NCBI GenBank assembly: GCA_947561715.1
Contig: OX387205.1
Span: 3,725,001 to 3,789,000, forward strand
Length of the DNA: 64,000 bases
Direction of reading: 5' to 3'
From: Ascidia mentula
Taxonomy: Eukaryota > Chordata > Ascidiacea > Phlebobranchia > Ascidiidae
This document shows, piece by piece, positions 26,140-37,854 of this stretch. Positions within the stretch are counted from its first letter, which is position 1. Every line of letters begins with the position of its first letter. Both the position numbers and the translations under genes were made by a program. The notes under the pieces are model-generated. The model had not been told where the DNA came from. It ran no database searches and worked only from the letters and a program-made list of their open reading frames with translations.

Positions 26140-28147
26140 ATGAACTTTCATGTTGTGATCGTAATACTGTCATTGCTTCACTTTCCTTGCAAGTCCTACC
26201 AGCAGTTTTCAGGCAAATTGACAGTGGAAGCTTCTTTAAGGAGATTTACTGGAGACTTATATTCTGCTGTCACAAGCATTCAAGGATTTGAGAACAATGT
26301 TATTTTTTCACCATTGAGGTATTTGCACATTTATTTTTGTTCATAAAGATGTTTCTACATTGCACATAAAGGTAATATTACCCACAGTGTCATCCAAGTA
26401 CTTGGCATGCTCCTGGCTGGGGCAAGGCACAATTCAGCAACACAAATCAAAGATGCAATGGGCATGTCACACCAGGACGATGCATACATCCACTACATGC
26501 TTGGGTAAGAAGGTTACATTCTAGAAGTTTTTTGCAAACTGCCTACACTTTTAACCATAGAATCTTGTTTTAAGTTTTTCCAGCTTTTTAAGCAAAGGCT
26601 GCAAATAACGTCTAATCAAAATATTTTTCAGTCGATTGGGAAGTGAGGAAATAGGAAATGACAATAAACTTATAAAGGCCAATAAATTGTTTACAAGGAC
26701 AAATAATTTAAAGGAAAGTTACGTTTATCAACTGGCAAACAGTTACAAAACCGCAATATCAAACATAAACTTTAATGACCCTGTGGAAGCAGCAAATATG
26801 TAAGTATGAAATACGCACATAACAAGTATATATTCAGAAACATATAATGTTTTACTTACAGAATCAATGGTTGGGTTTTAAACAAGACTGAAGGACACAT
26901 TCAAGATCTTATCACATCAGATCTGATAAATGAACTCACAGAACTGGTTGTAGCTAATGCAGTGTATTTCAAAGCAACATGGAATGTTTCTTTTGAAGTT
27001 CTTCCATCGGTAAGTCTATTATTTGATTTCTTCTTAGGAACACAATAAAAATAAAGGAATAATCACTTTTCGCATTGACATAAACCTGTTTGGTTTGTTT
27101 CTGGCAGGTTGCACCTAGTTTGGGTGACAGCAGCTGCATATTTAGCTGGCAAGCTCGTTGCAAGTCGCACCAAAGCTGCACTGTCAAGACCAATGCCGAA
27201 ACAGTGACCTTGTTTGAAAAACATTTACTTTAACTTTTTTTTTATACAATAGCATTTTTCCATATGTTTTGCAGCCTTGCAATTTTACAACACCTGGAGG
27301 TATAAAAAAGGTGCCCTGCATGAAACAAACAACCCCAGTAAGACTGCATGAAACAACGGAAATGAGATATGTTGCGATACCATACAAATCTGGCTTGTCC
27401 TATTTCATATTGGGAATGCCCAAGTACAAGGGTAAATAGTAAAACAGATTTTCTAGCAAAAACACCATGATAATTATGTGATATTTTTAAGGCATTTCAA
27501 ACACGACGAGCAGTTTTCAAGAAACGTTGGCGTCGATGAACCTTGAGTCATGGTGGTGGTCAGAAGTAATATTAGTCATGCCAAAGTTCAAAGTGTCTCA
27601 GCTTACTGACATGACACAGGTGGAGCCCTGTGTCAAATATAGATTTTTTTCAGTAAAAACAAACAATCTAACAATGTAAAACATTCTGTATAAAAGGTTC
27701 TCAAGACACTGAAGATTAACGACATCTTTGTACCTACCATCAGCGATCTCTCTGGAATAAGTGGTGATAGTTTTAGCGTTAGTGCGTTTGAACACAAGGC
27801 AAAGATCTCTGTAGATGAAAACGGTAAATATATTTATTTTTTATGTGCAAAAAAGCCATAATATTGACGAGCTGCAGACAGGGTGTGTACACAAAATATT
27901 TTTTGCCACACCATTTGAACAATTAATTTTTATACCAACTTAATGACTTTTTACACATTGCAATTATAACTACCTGACACATTTAGGTACAAAGGCTGCT
28001 GCTGCATCTGGTGTATCTATACTACTGAGATCACTACGAATTTATTCCAGAATTACAGTTGAAAATCCCTTCTTTTATGCAATATACAATATAAACAGCA
28101 AACTCTTTTCTTTTGTTGGACATGTTTCTGACCCCACGGCAGAGTGA
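26140..28147 (+). CDS. Serpin 1, secreted serine protease inhibitor (P1 Arg)
   Basis: Serpin-fold protein of 394 aa in eight coding exons: 26140-26318, 26388-26504, 26632-26799, 26862-27009, 27275-27431, 27492-27619, 27697-27823, 27987-28147. Frames close at every junction. It begins with a hydrophobic signal peptide (about residues 1-19). Family marks: NVIFSPL at the end of exon 1, LVVANAVYFKATW in exon 4, MPKF in exon 6, VENPFFYAIY near the C-terminus. The hinge GTKAAAAS is the small-residue, Thr-P14 type expected of inhibitory serpins. Counting 15 residues from the hinge Gly (residue 342) puts P1-P1' at Arg356-Ser357, predicting trypsin-like protease targets. It is the most divergent member by sequence on the left side of the array. 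Intron 4 and intron 7 contain repeat fragments (27101-27212, 27843-27892). Start chosen at the ATG that gives the signal peptide, just after an acceptor-like site at 26122. Confidence 0.92.
27101..27212. repeat. TTTCGACC-family hairpin copy in serpin 1 intron 4
   Basis: Read on the minus strand it carries GGTCACTGTTTCGGCATTGG and CAGTGCAGCTTTGGTGCG, matching the arm of the element at 10501-10767. The other end (TTTGGGTGACAGCAGCTGCA) is a degenerate second arm. Confidence 0.5.
27843..27892. repeat. Fragment related to the serpin 3 intron insertion
   Basis: ATGTGCAAAAAAGCCATAAT followed by GAGCTGCAGACAGGGTGTG matches the left end of the element at 35119-35279. Only this end is present, in serpin 1 intron 7. 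Confidence 0.6.
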
Positions 28148-29353
28148 GATTAAATTTATCTTCTGGAATTTCAACCATGTAACTGATTCTAATAATATTG
28201 TGACTCATGTTACATAAAATTAAAATGATTTGTTGCAACAGGCATTTTTTGTAGCTTTTTTGTTGACATGGCCCAATTAAACCTAAATGATAATTACACA
28301 CTAATTATTTTGGCAATATTGTTATTATTATGTTTTTGTGAATGTAGCTTTTTCATCATCCAAGAAATATACATGTGTAAACAGATCGCAACTTATGTTG
28401 AAAGAATTCTTGCAAAAACAGTGCATAAAAAATTCAAAATTTATGTGAAGGCTTATTTAAAGTGTTTAGATAGCTGTGAGATATTCAGTTACAAATTTAT
28501 TCATTCCAAACACCTAAAATATTTGCACAACAATATTTTGCTGAAAAAATTAAGTTTAAACCACACACATAAATGTAAATGTAAAATCCAAGAACTTTAT
28601 GGTAAAGAGAAAATTGTTTAGTGAAAGGCAGACAAAACACTAGAGTGAAAAATTTAACAAGCAACTGCGAACAAGGTTGGTGCTGCCATAAAGGTCATGC
28701 CCTCTACCCAGGAAATATCACAACCTGAATGGGCAAAGTGGTAGAGAACCATGGAGGAACTGAAATAACTTTATAAATAGGAGAAACAGTTCAATTAAAG
28801 GAAGCATGAGGTTAAGAAAAAGGCACATTCCAAATGTAAAGGGTTTGAGCCTATATATAAATTTTTGGTAAGGGTGAGATAAACACAGTATATTTATCAC
28901 AATTCAGAAACACATATAAAAAAATAAGGTTATAGTTAATATGCAATAGTGTTTAAGATATCCATATCAAAATGTGTGAAAATGGAACAACAAGTTAGGT
29001 TGGCCAAAAACAAATCGGCCAATTCTGTACACAAAATATATACTTGATAGGTTTCAGTTTAGGATACCAAGCAGGCTAGATATATAGCTCAGGCCCACTT
29101 TGCAGTGAAACAGGTATAATTGCTGAAAATATGTCTGGTTTATGCCTCTAGGCATGGAATTAAACCAGAGAAAGTCCTCACATTACCATATAACTTTCCA
29201 AATCTTACAACAGTAGTTATACCATGGCAAATAAATTACACACCAAATCTGTGCATATTATATAGGAGGCTTGGATACACCAGTGCTAGTTAAGGCTATT
29301 GCATGAAGTCTACATGAAGTGCTTTTATTTCAGATTTAAAGAAGTTCAGCATT
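28148..29353. other. Intergenic, serpin 1 to serpin 2
   Basis: A 117-codon ORF at 28268-28621 starts about 120 bp after the serpin 1 stop and is very AT-rich; I do not accept it as a gene. From about 28670 to 29353 the sequence is related to the upstream flanks of serpins 3 and 4. Shared blocks include CATAAAGGTCA and CAGGAAATATCACA followed by CCTGA. These are presumably the serpin 2 promoter region. An acceptor-like TTTTATTTCAG ends at 29333, 20 bp before the serpin 2 ATG. Confidence 0.5.
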
Positions 29354-32116
29354 ATGATTGTAAAGAGTGTAATTTTTGTAGTAACAATTGTGTTTTTCCA
29401 TTCGGCAAATGCATTTTTATTCTATCGGAAAGAAGTGACTCCAGCAAGTCCATATGAACACTTCACCAATTCGCTGAACAAATTCTCTGGCCTAATGTAC
29501 AAGACAATTGTAAAAAGGGAAACAAACAAAAATGTGGTTTTCTCCCCTCTGAGGTAGGAATAGAAGATCTGCTGATTATGATATTCATTTGTTGTCTGAC
29601 ATATACTTAAAATCACTGACATATACTTAAAAATCACTTTCAAACAAAATGAAGCAAATGAAAGCAACATGGTTAAACAAAATGTATTCCAATGCTATTT
29701 GATCAGCATTTCAGTTTTCTTAACAAAATTATTCATGCCATTGCAAGAATGTGCGGGTAAAATTGAGATTTTATGCTTTTAGCATTAGTCAAGTGATGGG
29801 TATGCTTCTGGCTGGAGCAAAGGAAAACACCCGTGATGAGATTAGGACAGCACTGCAAATTATGGGAATAGACGATGCGACTGCCCATAATCTCCTGGGG
29901 TAAGAAATGAGCTTAAAAAATACATTGTGTAAATATCTATAAATGTCTTGAGAAATAATGAGAGGCTCTGAGAATAAAGAGACTGTTGAAACTGTTTTAA
30001 ATAAATAAAACCTGTCAATGTTGTCAACAGTATAACTGTAAATACTGTTTCCAATAAGAGGCTCGTTGTATAATTTTCAATGTAAAATTGCATGTGAAAA
30101 TGTTATGCATTTACCTTTTGTCTCACCAGTACATTGCAAGCAAAGGCCACTTCTGGAATTACAGGCCCCACACTCAATATGGCTAATGGAATGTTTGTAA
30201 AAAATGGGTACACAATTTTGGATAACTTTACACAATTGCTTACAAATGAGTATTCTGCAGCAGTACAAAATGTTGACTTCAATAATGCACAGCAGGCTGT
30301 AGATACGTAAGTACGATTTTTCCTACACCCTTTCTTTAATGTTTTAAGGCAAAAGCAGAATTTTAAATTAAAAAATCTCACAGTACCTGAAAATTTTTTC
30401 GGCATACAAATAAACACTGATTGCTATTAAAATAAGTGATTGTTGTTAAATAAAATCCCAATGGTAGAAAAATTGTTTGACATGATGAGATATCTTAAAA
30501 AACAAAAAACAATTTTGACAGACAAATCCCACTGAAATAGTACGGTCAAAAAAGTATACAAAACAAAAACATTTCTCAGTTTCTTGTTGTATCCAAGAAC
30601 TGTTGTATCAAGAAAAATTTGAAATAGCAATGATTATTAAATATGTTTGTAGAATTAATGCGTGGATTGAGCAACACACCGAAAACATGATTCAAGATCT
30701 ACTAAAGCCCGAAATGATAACTTCTTTGACAAAACTTGTGTTGGCCAATGCAGTTTTTTTCGACGCGACATGGGAGAATGCATTTGCTTCATGTCGATTT
30801 GTAAGTACAAGTATTTCTTGACTTCTGTGCTTTCTTCACAAAAGGAAACACAAAACTATCTTTAAAAACAAAAAAACTAGCTCCAAATAGAAGTCAAACC
30901 TCAAAGAATTACCAACAAGGTAGTACGTAGTTACTATATTAGAGCAGCAAACTCAACATCAACAAAATGAAGCTTTGAATTCCAAACTTACTACCTCAAA
31001 TTTTTGCAGGCAATGAGTTTCAGAACAGCTGGAATGCGTAAACGTGTTGATTGCATGCAAATGCGTGGGAATTTGCCAATGTATGTGGATACCACAATGC
31101 GTTACATAGCTCTCCCATACAATTCTGTGCCACGTGAAACTTCATACATGATCGTGGCAATACCAAAATCATACACAAGAAGTGATATTGGTAAGTGATA
31201 CTGCACACATATAAAAACCTAAGATTTCTCCACAAGATGACCACTGAACAATTTCAATCCACATGGTATGATTTAATATCTATACCCAATTTTTATTTTC
31301 AAGACATGAATAACTTTGTTGAAAGAGCAGAGAATGTTTTGTCCACACTCAATCCCACACATTGGCATTCAACTGAAGTGATAGTCAGAATGCCCAAATT
31401 TAATGTTTCCCAGGATGTTAAACTGAAAAAGGTAGGTATTTGGTATTGAACTCTATTTTGCACCTTAAGTAGTAGGTATTTGCTATGTCTGAACATAAAC
31501 ACAAACTAACTGTTGTCTTGTGATTATATGAAGTTCTATCTGCCCTTTAAGAAGACAACTTTAATCCTGCAATTTTCTTGGATCCATACCTGTGTTTTAA
31601 CTATTGTACAAAATGTATATTACTTCTTAAATGAAGTTTCACGCCATCTTTAAATAACAAACATGGTAACACTAAATTGACTTCACAGGTTCTCATAAGT
31701 ATGGGTGTGGAGGATTTATTTTCTCCTGATGACAGCAACCTGAATGGTATCAGCGGCGAAGCACTTCATGTGTCAGACTTTGTCCATAAAGCAAGAATTG
31801 AAGTCAATGAAAAAGGTATGGGAAATATTTATATTCAAATCTTTGTGAAACATTATAGTTACATAGTTTGTCTCAAACATGTGACAGAGTTAAATGTCGG
31901 CAAAACTATACGACTAATGAAAGTAGCACATAATTTAACCATGATTTTGCACATTTAGGAACCAGAGCTGCAGCTGCTTCAGCTGCAATGATAATGTCCA
32001 GATCAGCCTCAAACTTAATTTTTCGTGTTGACCGCCCATTCTTTTTTGGGATCTACAATGTTCCAAGTGGAGTGTTCACTTTTCTTGGGAAGGTCCACGA
32101 TCCTGCAGTGGAATAG
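29354..32116 (+). CDS. Serpin 2, secreted serine protease inhibitor (P1 Arg)
   Basis: 411-aa serpin in eight exons: 29354-29553, 29783-29899, 30130-30306, 30653-30800, 31010-31190, 31304-31431, 31689-31815, 31959-32116. Exon sizes and phases match the other array members (117, 177, 148, 181, 128 and 127 bp). A signal peptide occupies about residues 1-20. Exon 1 ends in NVVFSPLR; exon 4 has KLVLANAVFFDATW; exon 6 has MPKFNVS; the C-terminus has [11 protein letters not shown] and FLGKV. The hinge GTRAAAAS is inhibitory-type; the predicted P1-P1' is Arg374-Ser375. A canonical AATAAA lies at 32227-32232. It is the closest relative of serpins 3 and 4, with which it also shares flanking sequence. 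It should act outside the cell by trapping a serine protease through loop insertion. Confidence 0.93.
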
Positions 32117-34237
32117 ATCCTGACTTTAGGCCATGTAAAAGAAGAGAACACAGAAAACAATATATTCTCCACTTAAAAATTTGCTGCTTGTACTGAAACT
32201 TTAAAAACAATGTTCAGTGATAGGTGAATAAATTCCAAATCTCTCCTTTTACATGCAAAAGTCCCAACTTTCCAGCATTTTCTGATTAAATGTTCGCAAC
32301 TGAATGTAAAAACATTTATTTTAAATAAATCCCTATTGCCTGATTGTTTTGTGTGGTGTCGCAATAGTTCGATTTAGTTGGTAACAGACATACATTGCCA
32401 ACTTTGCAGTAATGACTCAGGTGAAAGTTGTGAATGGAAATTCACGTACAGGAAATGAGAAAGGTTGTTGTAAATGGAATTGACGTCATTTTGACATCAG
32501 TAACTATTTAATAATTTCCTTGAGCGTCAGATGGTAAAAGTTGCCAACTGGATTCAAAACGTCTTGAATGGTTTCTTGCTGAAAAAACAAATTTTTCAAG
32601 CAGAATGTCAATGCAATAATCAAACTTGACATTAAACTGTCCAATTCTATGGTGTTGCCAGTAATAGAAAATTAACTCATCATTCAAGTATTTCTTTATT
32701 GGTCCATCTAGCTTTCAAATTTTTTGCAAAAACATTGTCAGAAGTTTAGAAAAAATAGTTTAAAAATGTACTGCTCTTGGCATAAAATATAGGTACTGCA
32801 TTTGATTGACGTTTCGTCTGCCATGCGGCGAGACTTCATCAGGTATAATGTAAAAAGTGAACTACACTAACACATGCAGGGGCACAAAAAAAAGGGACAT
32901 GCTGACACCGCTTGTCAAATCACGTGCTAGAGGCAAAAACCAGACATTGCAGGAGACACAACAGTTACAACAACTTATTATAGACTGCCGGAAAGAAAAC
33001 ACATTGTTCTTTATCACTATTTTTGTGGATGTGAAGCGACTCAAGAAAGAGCCTCTTGGTGTGGTCCAACTCCCTTTCGCTGCATTTAAAAAAAAATTAT
33101 ATAGGAAAAAAAGTTGCTACATTTAATAGGTATCGATAAAGACTGATGAGTGGTCGACTTTCAAACAAACTTTTTGATGAGCCGAGAAAACACCAACTTC
33201 TTTTTTTGGCAGATTAAGTAGGTGTTAGACAATTTTAAAGTCAATAAAAACCCACTGCTTTTTTTAGTGTATGTTATGACTGATGTTTTTTTGATTTCTC
33301 ACAAATGACACGTTTCATAAATCTGCCTTGCCTTGTTTCACTGAGGAATACCTCAGCAATATGATATTGGTCATTCAAAATGTTATTTCTCACAAAACAT
33401 ACAAAATAATTTTTTTACAGAGTTTCAGGAAACAACGCTGCAATTACACACAAAAGAAGAGTTGACAAAGGAATACGTCTTCAAAGTTTACGAAGAAATT
33501 GTATGTAACAAAAAGGGTGATAAAATTTACTTCCTGCTAGATGTTAATAACTTATTTATTTCAACTGTACCTTCATGAAGGTCAGGCAACTACAAAATGA
33601 GTTGGCTGTGTCATAAAGGTCAAGTCCCCTACACAGGAAATATCACAGCCTGATTTGGAAAAGTAACAAAGAACCACAAAAATTTGAAGTAACTATGTAT
33701 ATATGTGAGAAGACCTTGAACTGTAGGAAGTTTAAGAAAAAGGCACTTTCTGACAATACCGGGGTGGACTCTTTATATATGTGTGTGTGTTCACAGTTTT
33801 GGGAATTTTTTTACAGATCAGCTCCACATTCAAAGAAAAGTTAAGGTAGTAATCAATAGCCTTGCATATATACAAACCAAGAAATATGCAAAAGTATAAT
33901 TGGAAGGAAAAATAGGCCTATTCAGTGTTCAAATATACATTTAATAACATATGGTGACAGTTAGACATCTATGTGGGATCCACTTTTCTTTGAAACAAAT
34001 ATGTCTGCTAAAGATATGTCCCGTACTTGTCTGTAGACAAGGAATGAAAAAAAAGAAAGCTCTTCTATTACCACATAATTTTCTTTCAGGTGAAAACAAA
34101 CATGACAACATATTACAGTAACAGTTTTTGTCTTTCTGTATCAATTGGTACAGAAGCTAGCAACTGCTATGGAAATTCAATGCTGTACAATTACATAAAC
34201 TGATGTTTTTCAGATTCAAATAAAAAACTGTTGCATT
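32117..34237. other. Intergenic, serpin 2 to serpin 3
   Basis: The left part (about 32400-32640) resembles the downstream flanks of serpins 3 and 4 (37370-37530, 41620-41770). A repeat copy lies at 32768-32890. From about 33440 the sequence matches the serpin 4 upstream flank starting near 37855 almost base for base. No gene is recognised; a plus-strand ORF at 32857-33126 overlaps the repeat. Confidence 0.5.
32768..32890. repeat. Dispersed ACGTTTCGTCT repeat, copy 3
   Basis: Contains TACTGCTCTTGGCATAAAAT, ACGTTTCGTCTGCCATGCGG and CTTCATCAGGT in the family order. More divergent than the copies in SKIV2L. Confidence 0.55.
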
Positions 34238-37062
34238 ATGACAGTTAAGAGTACAATTTTTGTAGTAGCAATTGTGTTTTTCCATCTGGCAAGTCCATAT
34301 TTATTCAATCGAAAGCAAGTAAAACCAGTTGGTCCATATAAACTCCTCTTAAAATCCATAAACAGATTCTCTGGCCATATGTACAGCATTATTGCAAAAA
34401 GTTCTGAAAATCAAAATGTGGTGTTTTCACCTCTGAGGTAGGAAAATAAGGTTTGCACTTTCATCTATTATATATTGTTTGTTACTAATAATGTAACTAT
34501 TTTTCAAAAATGTGTTTGGAACAGCATAAGCACCCAATATGACTTAACTAATCAACTAAAACATATTAAGACTGTTTTATTAGAAACAGAATAATTTAGC
34601 CAAATGTTTGTTTTGTTTATGATAAAATGTTGATGAAAAATGTTTATTTTAGCATTAGTCAAGTGATGGGTATGCTTCTGGCTGGAGCAAAGGAAAATAC
34701 ACGCAATGAGATTAGGACCGCACTGAAAATTGGGAGAATAAGTGATGCCACCACTCATCGCTTTCTGGGGTAAGCTACTAAATCCATTGTTTCTGTATAT
34801 ACAATGCTACTAATCCACATTCATCTATTGTTTAATTAGTTATAAGAAGACAAGGGCTATCTCTGGTGTAAGAGGGCCCACATTAAACATTGCAAATGGC
34901 ATGTTCGTGAAGAATGGATACACACTCTTTCAAAACTTTACACAATTGCTCACAAACCGGTATTCTGCGACAGTTCAAAATATTAACTTCAGCAATGTAC
35001 AGCAGGCTGTAGATACGTAAGTACGATTTTACCACACCTATTACCCATTTATGTGAAGGTAAGACCAACAATTTACATAATTAATGTATTCTTAAAATGG
35101 TTCTACATGATTTTACAACAAATGTGCAAAAAAAGCCATAATAACATTGGTAAGCTGCAGAGAGGGTGTGTACATGCATTGTTTTGACCTGTGAGGTCTC
35201 ATCAGTGCTGCTGTTGCAGTGGCACTGATCTCACAGGTCGAAACAGTGCATGTACACACCCTGTCTGCAGCTTACCAATATGATTTTACAATTTTTAACT
35301 AAAAATGTATCTGTGATACTCAGTCACCAAAATACTAAGCCACTACTCTTGTGTAATATGTTAGCAACTATTATTAGGAAAGAACAGTTTAGCGCAATTT
35401 TCTACACGAGTTTTGGTAAGGTTTCCCTGCTTTATCATGTACCAACATTCCTTATATAACTAAACGGTCAACCATTGTTTAGCCTTCAGTTGGTGAGAAA
35501 CCTAAAGACCAAATATCTCAAAAGGCGATGTTTTCCAAATATGCTGTTATGTATAAAAAAAATCAAAAAATTTTCAAAAGCAATGATTATTAAACATGTT
35601 TAGAATTAATGGCTGGGTCGAGCAGCACACAGAAAACATGATTCAAGATCTAATAAAGCCTGCAATGATCAATTCCATGACAAGACTTGTGATAGCCAAT
35701 GCAGTTTTTTTCAATGCTGAGTGGGAGAATACCGTTGATTCATGTCAAAATGTAGGCATAGATTTGTCATTGTATTATCCTTATCAGCCCCAATGAGACA
35801 CTATCTTAATTTTTCAGGCAATGAGTTTCAGAACAGCTGCAGGTCCTAAGCAGGTTGACTGCATGCAAATGTATGGGATTTTTCCAAAACACAACGACCC
35901 CACTATGACATATATTGTATTTCCATACAAGTCTGTGCCACGTAGAACTTTATTCATGATTATTGCAATGCCAAAACAATATGCAAGGGGAAATTCAGGT
36001 AAGAGTGGTTGCATGCCACTTTAGGAAGTAAATGTCTCAACTCAATAGTTTCTTCATGGCAACGACTAAAAATGCTTTTCGTAAGATTAAATCATTGTCA
36101 TGAATATTAATTCGACAAAAATTTCATTCAAAGGTTTGACAAACTTTACTAAGACAGCAGGGAAGATTTTTTCCAGATCGGATCCCAAGAAGTGGAATAT
36201 CAACAGAATAGAAGTCAAAATGCCCAAATTTAATGTTTCTTACGATGTTCAACTTAAAAAAGTGGGTATTGAACGAATAAATACTGAATACTTCTTTACG
36301 GTGTCAATGACATAACTCGTTGGTGAACATAAAGCAATTAATCTCATCTGTTATTTTCCCCCTTTTCTGCCGCCTATTATAGCACACATATAAACGTCTT
36401 TCCAATTTTGACAAAACAACGCCACTTCTCACAAATAGTTGCCTCCTTGTGATGGATTTATAATAGTTGACATTGCCAAGTAAAGGCCTTCATCATGGAA
36501 AAATTGTCTTGGGTGCATGATTTCATCATTGTTTAACAGGACAACCATGGGGACTTTAAACAGTTTCTGGTGACCAACACACCTATAATTTTTGAAACTA
36601 ATTATAAAAAAATAACACCAAAAAACTTTGAATTGTCACTACAGGTTCTTAAGAAAATGGGTGTGGGTGATTTATTTTCTCCCAATCTCTGCAATCTGAA
36701 TGGTATCAGTGGCGAAGCGCTTCATGTGTCAGACTTTGTCCATAAAGCAAGAATTGAAGTCAATGAAAAAGGTGTAAGGAAGCTGTTTCAATAGTTTCTT
36801 TGAGGAACTTCATAACATATTTTGTGGAGTAAAGATGTTATGGTTAGAAAGAAATTATAATGGCAAGAGTTGTACAAACGTTGTTTGAGCATATATTGTT
36901 GCATTTTCAGGAACAAGAGCTGCAGCTGCTTCAGCTGTGATGATACATCTTGTGAGCTATTTTCAGCCTGATGTATTTTTAGTTGACCGCCCATTCTTTT
37001 TTGGAATTTACAATATCCGAATTAAAATGTTTACTTTCCTTGGAAAGGTGGAGGATCCCTAA
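34238..37062 (+). CDS. Serpin 3, secreted serine protease inhibitor (P1 Val)
   Basis: 409-aa serpin in eight exons: 34238-34437, 34653-34769, 34840-35016, 35604-35751, 35818-35998, 36134-36261, 36645-36771, 36911-37062. N-terminal signal peptide MTVKSTIFVVAIVFFHLAS. Structural marks are as in serpin 2 ([38 protein letters not shown]). The hinge GTRAAAAS is intact, but the loop after it differs sharply from serpin 4; counting from the hinge, P1-P1' is Val374-Ser375 (in IHLVSYF), suggesting an elastase- or cathepsin-like target rather than a trypsin-like one. The stop codon TAA replaces a Ser codon present in serpin 4, shortening the C-terminus by three residues. Intron 3 carries the inserted hairpin at 35119-35279; intron 6 uses a GTGGGT donor. 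A polyadenylation signal AATAAA is at 37324-37329. Confidence 0.93.
35119..35279. mobile_element. Hairpin MITE-like insertion with 12-bp target duplication
   Basis: A near-palindromic element in serpin 3 intron 3. Its left arm (from about 35144: ATTGGTAAGCTGCAGAGAGG, then GTGTGTACATGCATTG) is complementary to the right arm (ACACCCTGTCTGCAGC, ending CTTACCAAT at 35279). The inner part has GACCTGTGAGGTCTCATCAG and its complement. It is flanked by ATGATTTTACAA at 35107-35118 and again at 35280-35291. The homologous site in serpin 4 intron 3 (39522-39533) has a single ATGATTTTACAA and no element. It has no coding capacity, so it would depend on transposase supplied elsewhere. Confidence 0.85.
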
Positions 37063-37854
37063 GCAGAATAATTTCTGACTTAAGGCAATGTGAAAGCAAA
37101 CAATATTTCATTTTGTAAATCAAACTTTATTATTCAAGAAATACATTTTTTATCATGAACTGTCCAACATTTTTTTTTATGTATTTTTTTTGCATATTGG
37201 TGGGTTTATTGAATCTACTGACAAAATAGGTGGCTTTTGGTTTCTTGCTTTTCATTATATGTTTAAAAATTTCAGTTTTCGAAAATGATCAACTGACCGC
37301 CAAACACTTATTAATGGCTTGTAAATAAATTCATTTCAGTTTGACATAGTGTTTTGCATTCGTTGAATTGATGATGCAAGTGAGGTGTGAATTTTAAAGC
37401 TTTGCGGTGATGATTCAGGTGGTATTTCTGAATCACAATTCTAGGGACAGGAAAAGAGAAAGCTTGCATTGAAAGAGTTCCACGTCATCTTTACATGAGT
37501 ATAATTTAATAACTTCCTTTGCAGATTTGCTATTGAATCTATATCATTTCACTGAAATACTGCAGCAGTAGAAAGCGTTGATCCAGGTCAATAAGAAACT
37601 TAAAAAAATTAGATTGATAACACAATAGCGTCAAAAATCCAAATTTATCACTAAACTGAGAAAAATTAAACAAAACACAAAAAGCCAGAATCACTTCACC
37701 AACCAAGCATTTTTTAAAGCAGAGCACCAACAAATTAGCATTAAGATTGGTGAATTACATTTATTTGACTTGTTTCCAAACAAGAAATAATAGCAAGAAA
37801 TAATTTAAGGAAGTTTGAAACTATAAAATAAATTAAGTACTGCAGTTACACATA

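Larger units (their letters stand above)
33440..37812 (+). repeat. Segmental duplication unit 1 (serpin 3 with flanks)
   Basis: This block, containing serpin 3 and its flanks, is matched along its length by about 37855-42035. Similarity covers the upstream flank, all exons, all introns and about 750 bp downstream, ending around CAAACAAGAAATAATAGC. The main size difference is the extra element at 35119-35279. Boundaries are approximate. Confidence 0.8.

Noticed and set aside
28268..28621. 117-codon ORF with a hydrophobic start, just after serpin 1
   Set aside because: Composition is that of AT-rich DNA (Lys, Ile, Leu, Asn), with no recognisable domain; probably 3' flank. A transcript would be needed to revive it.
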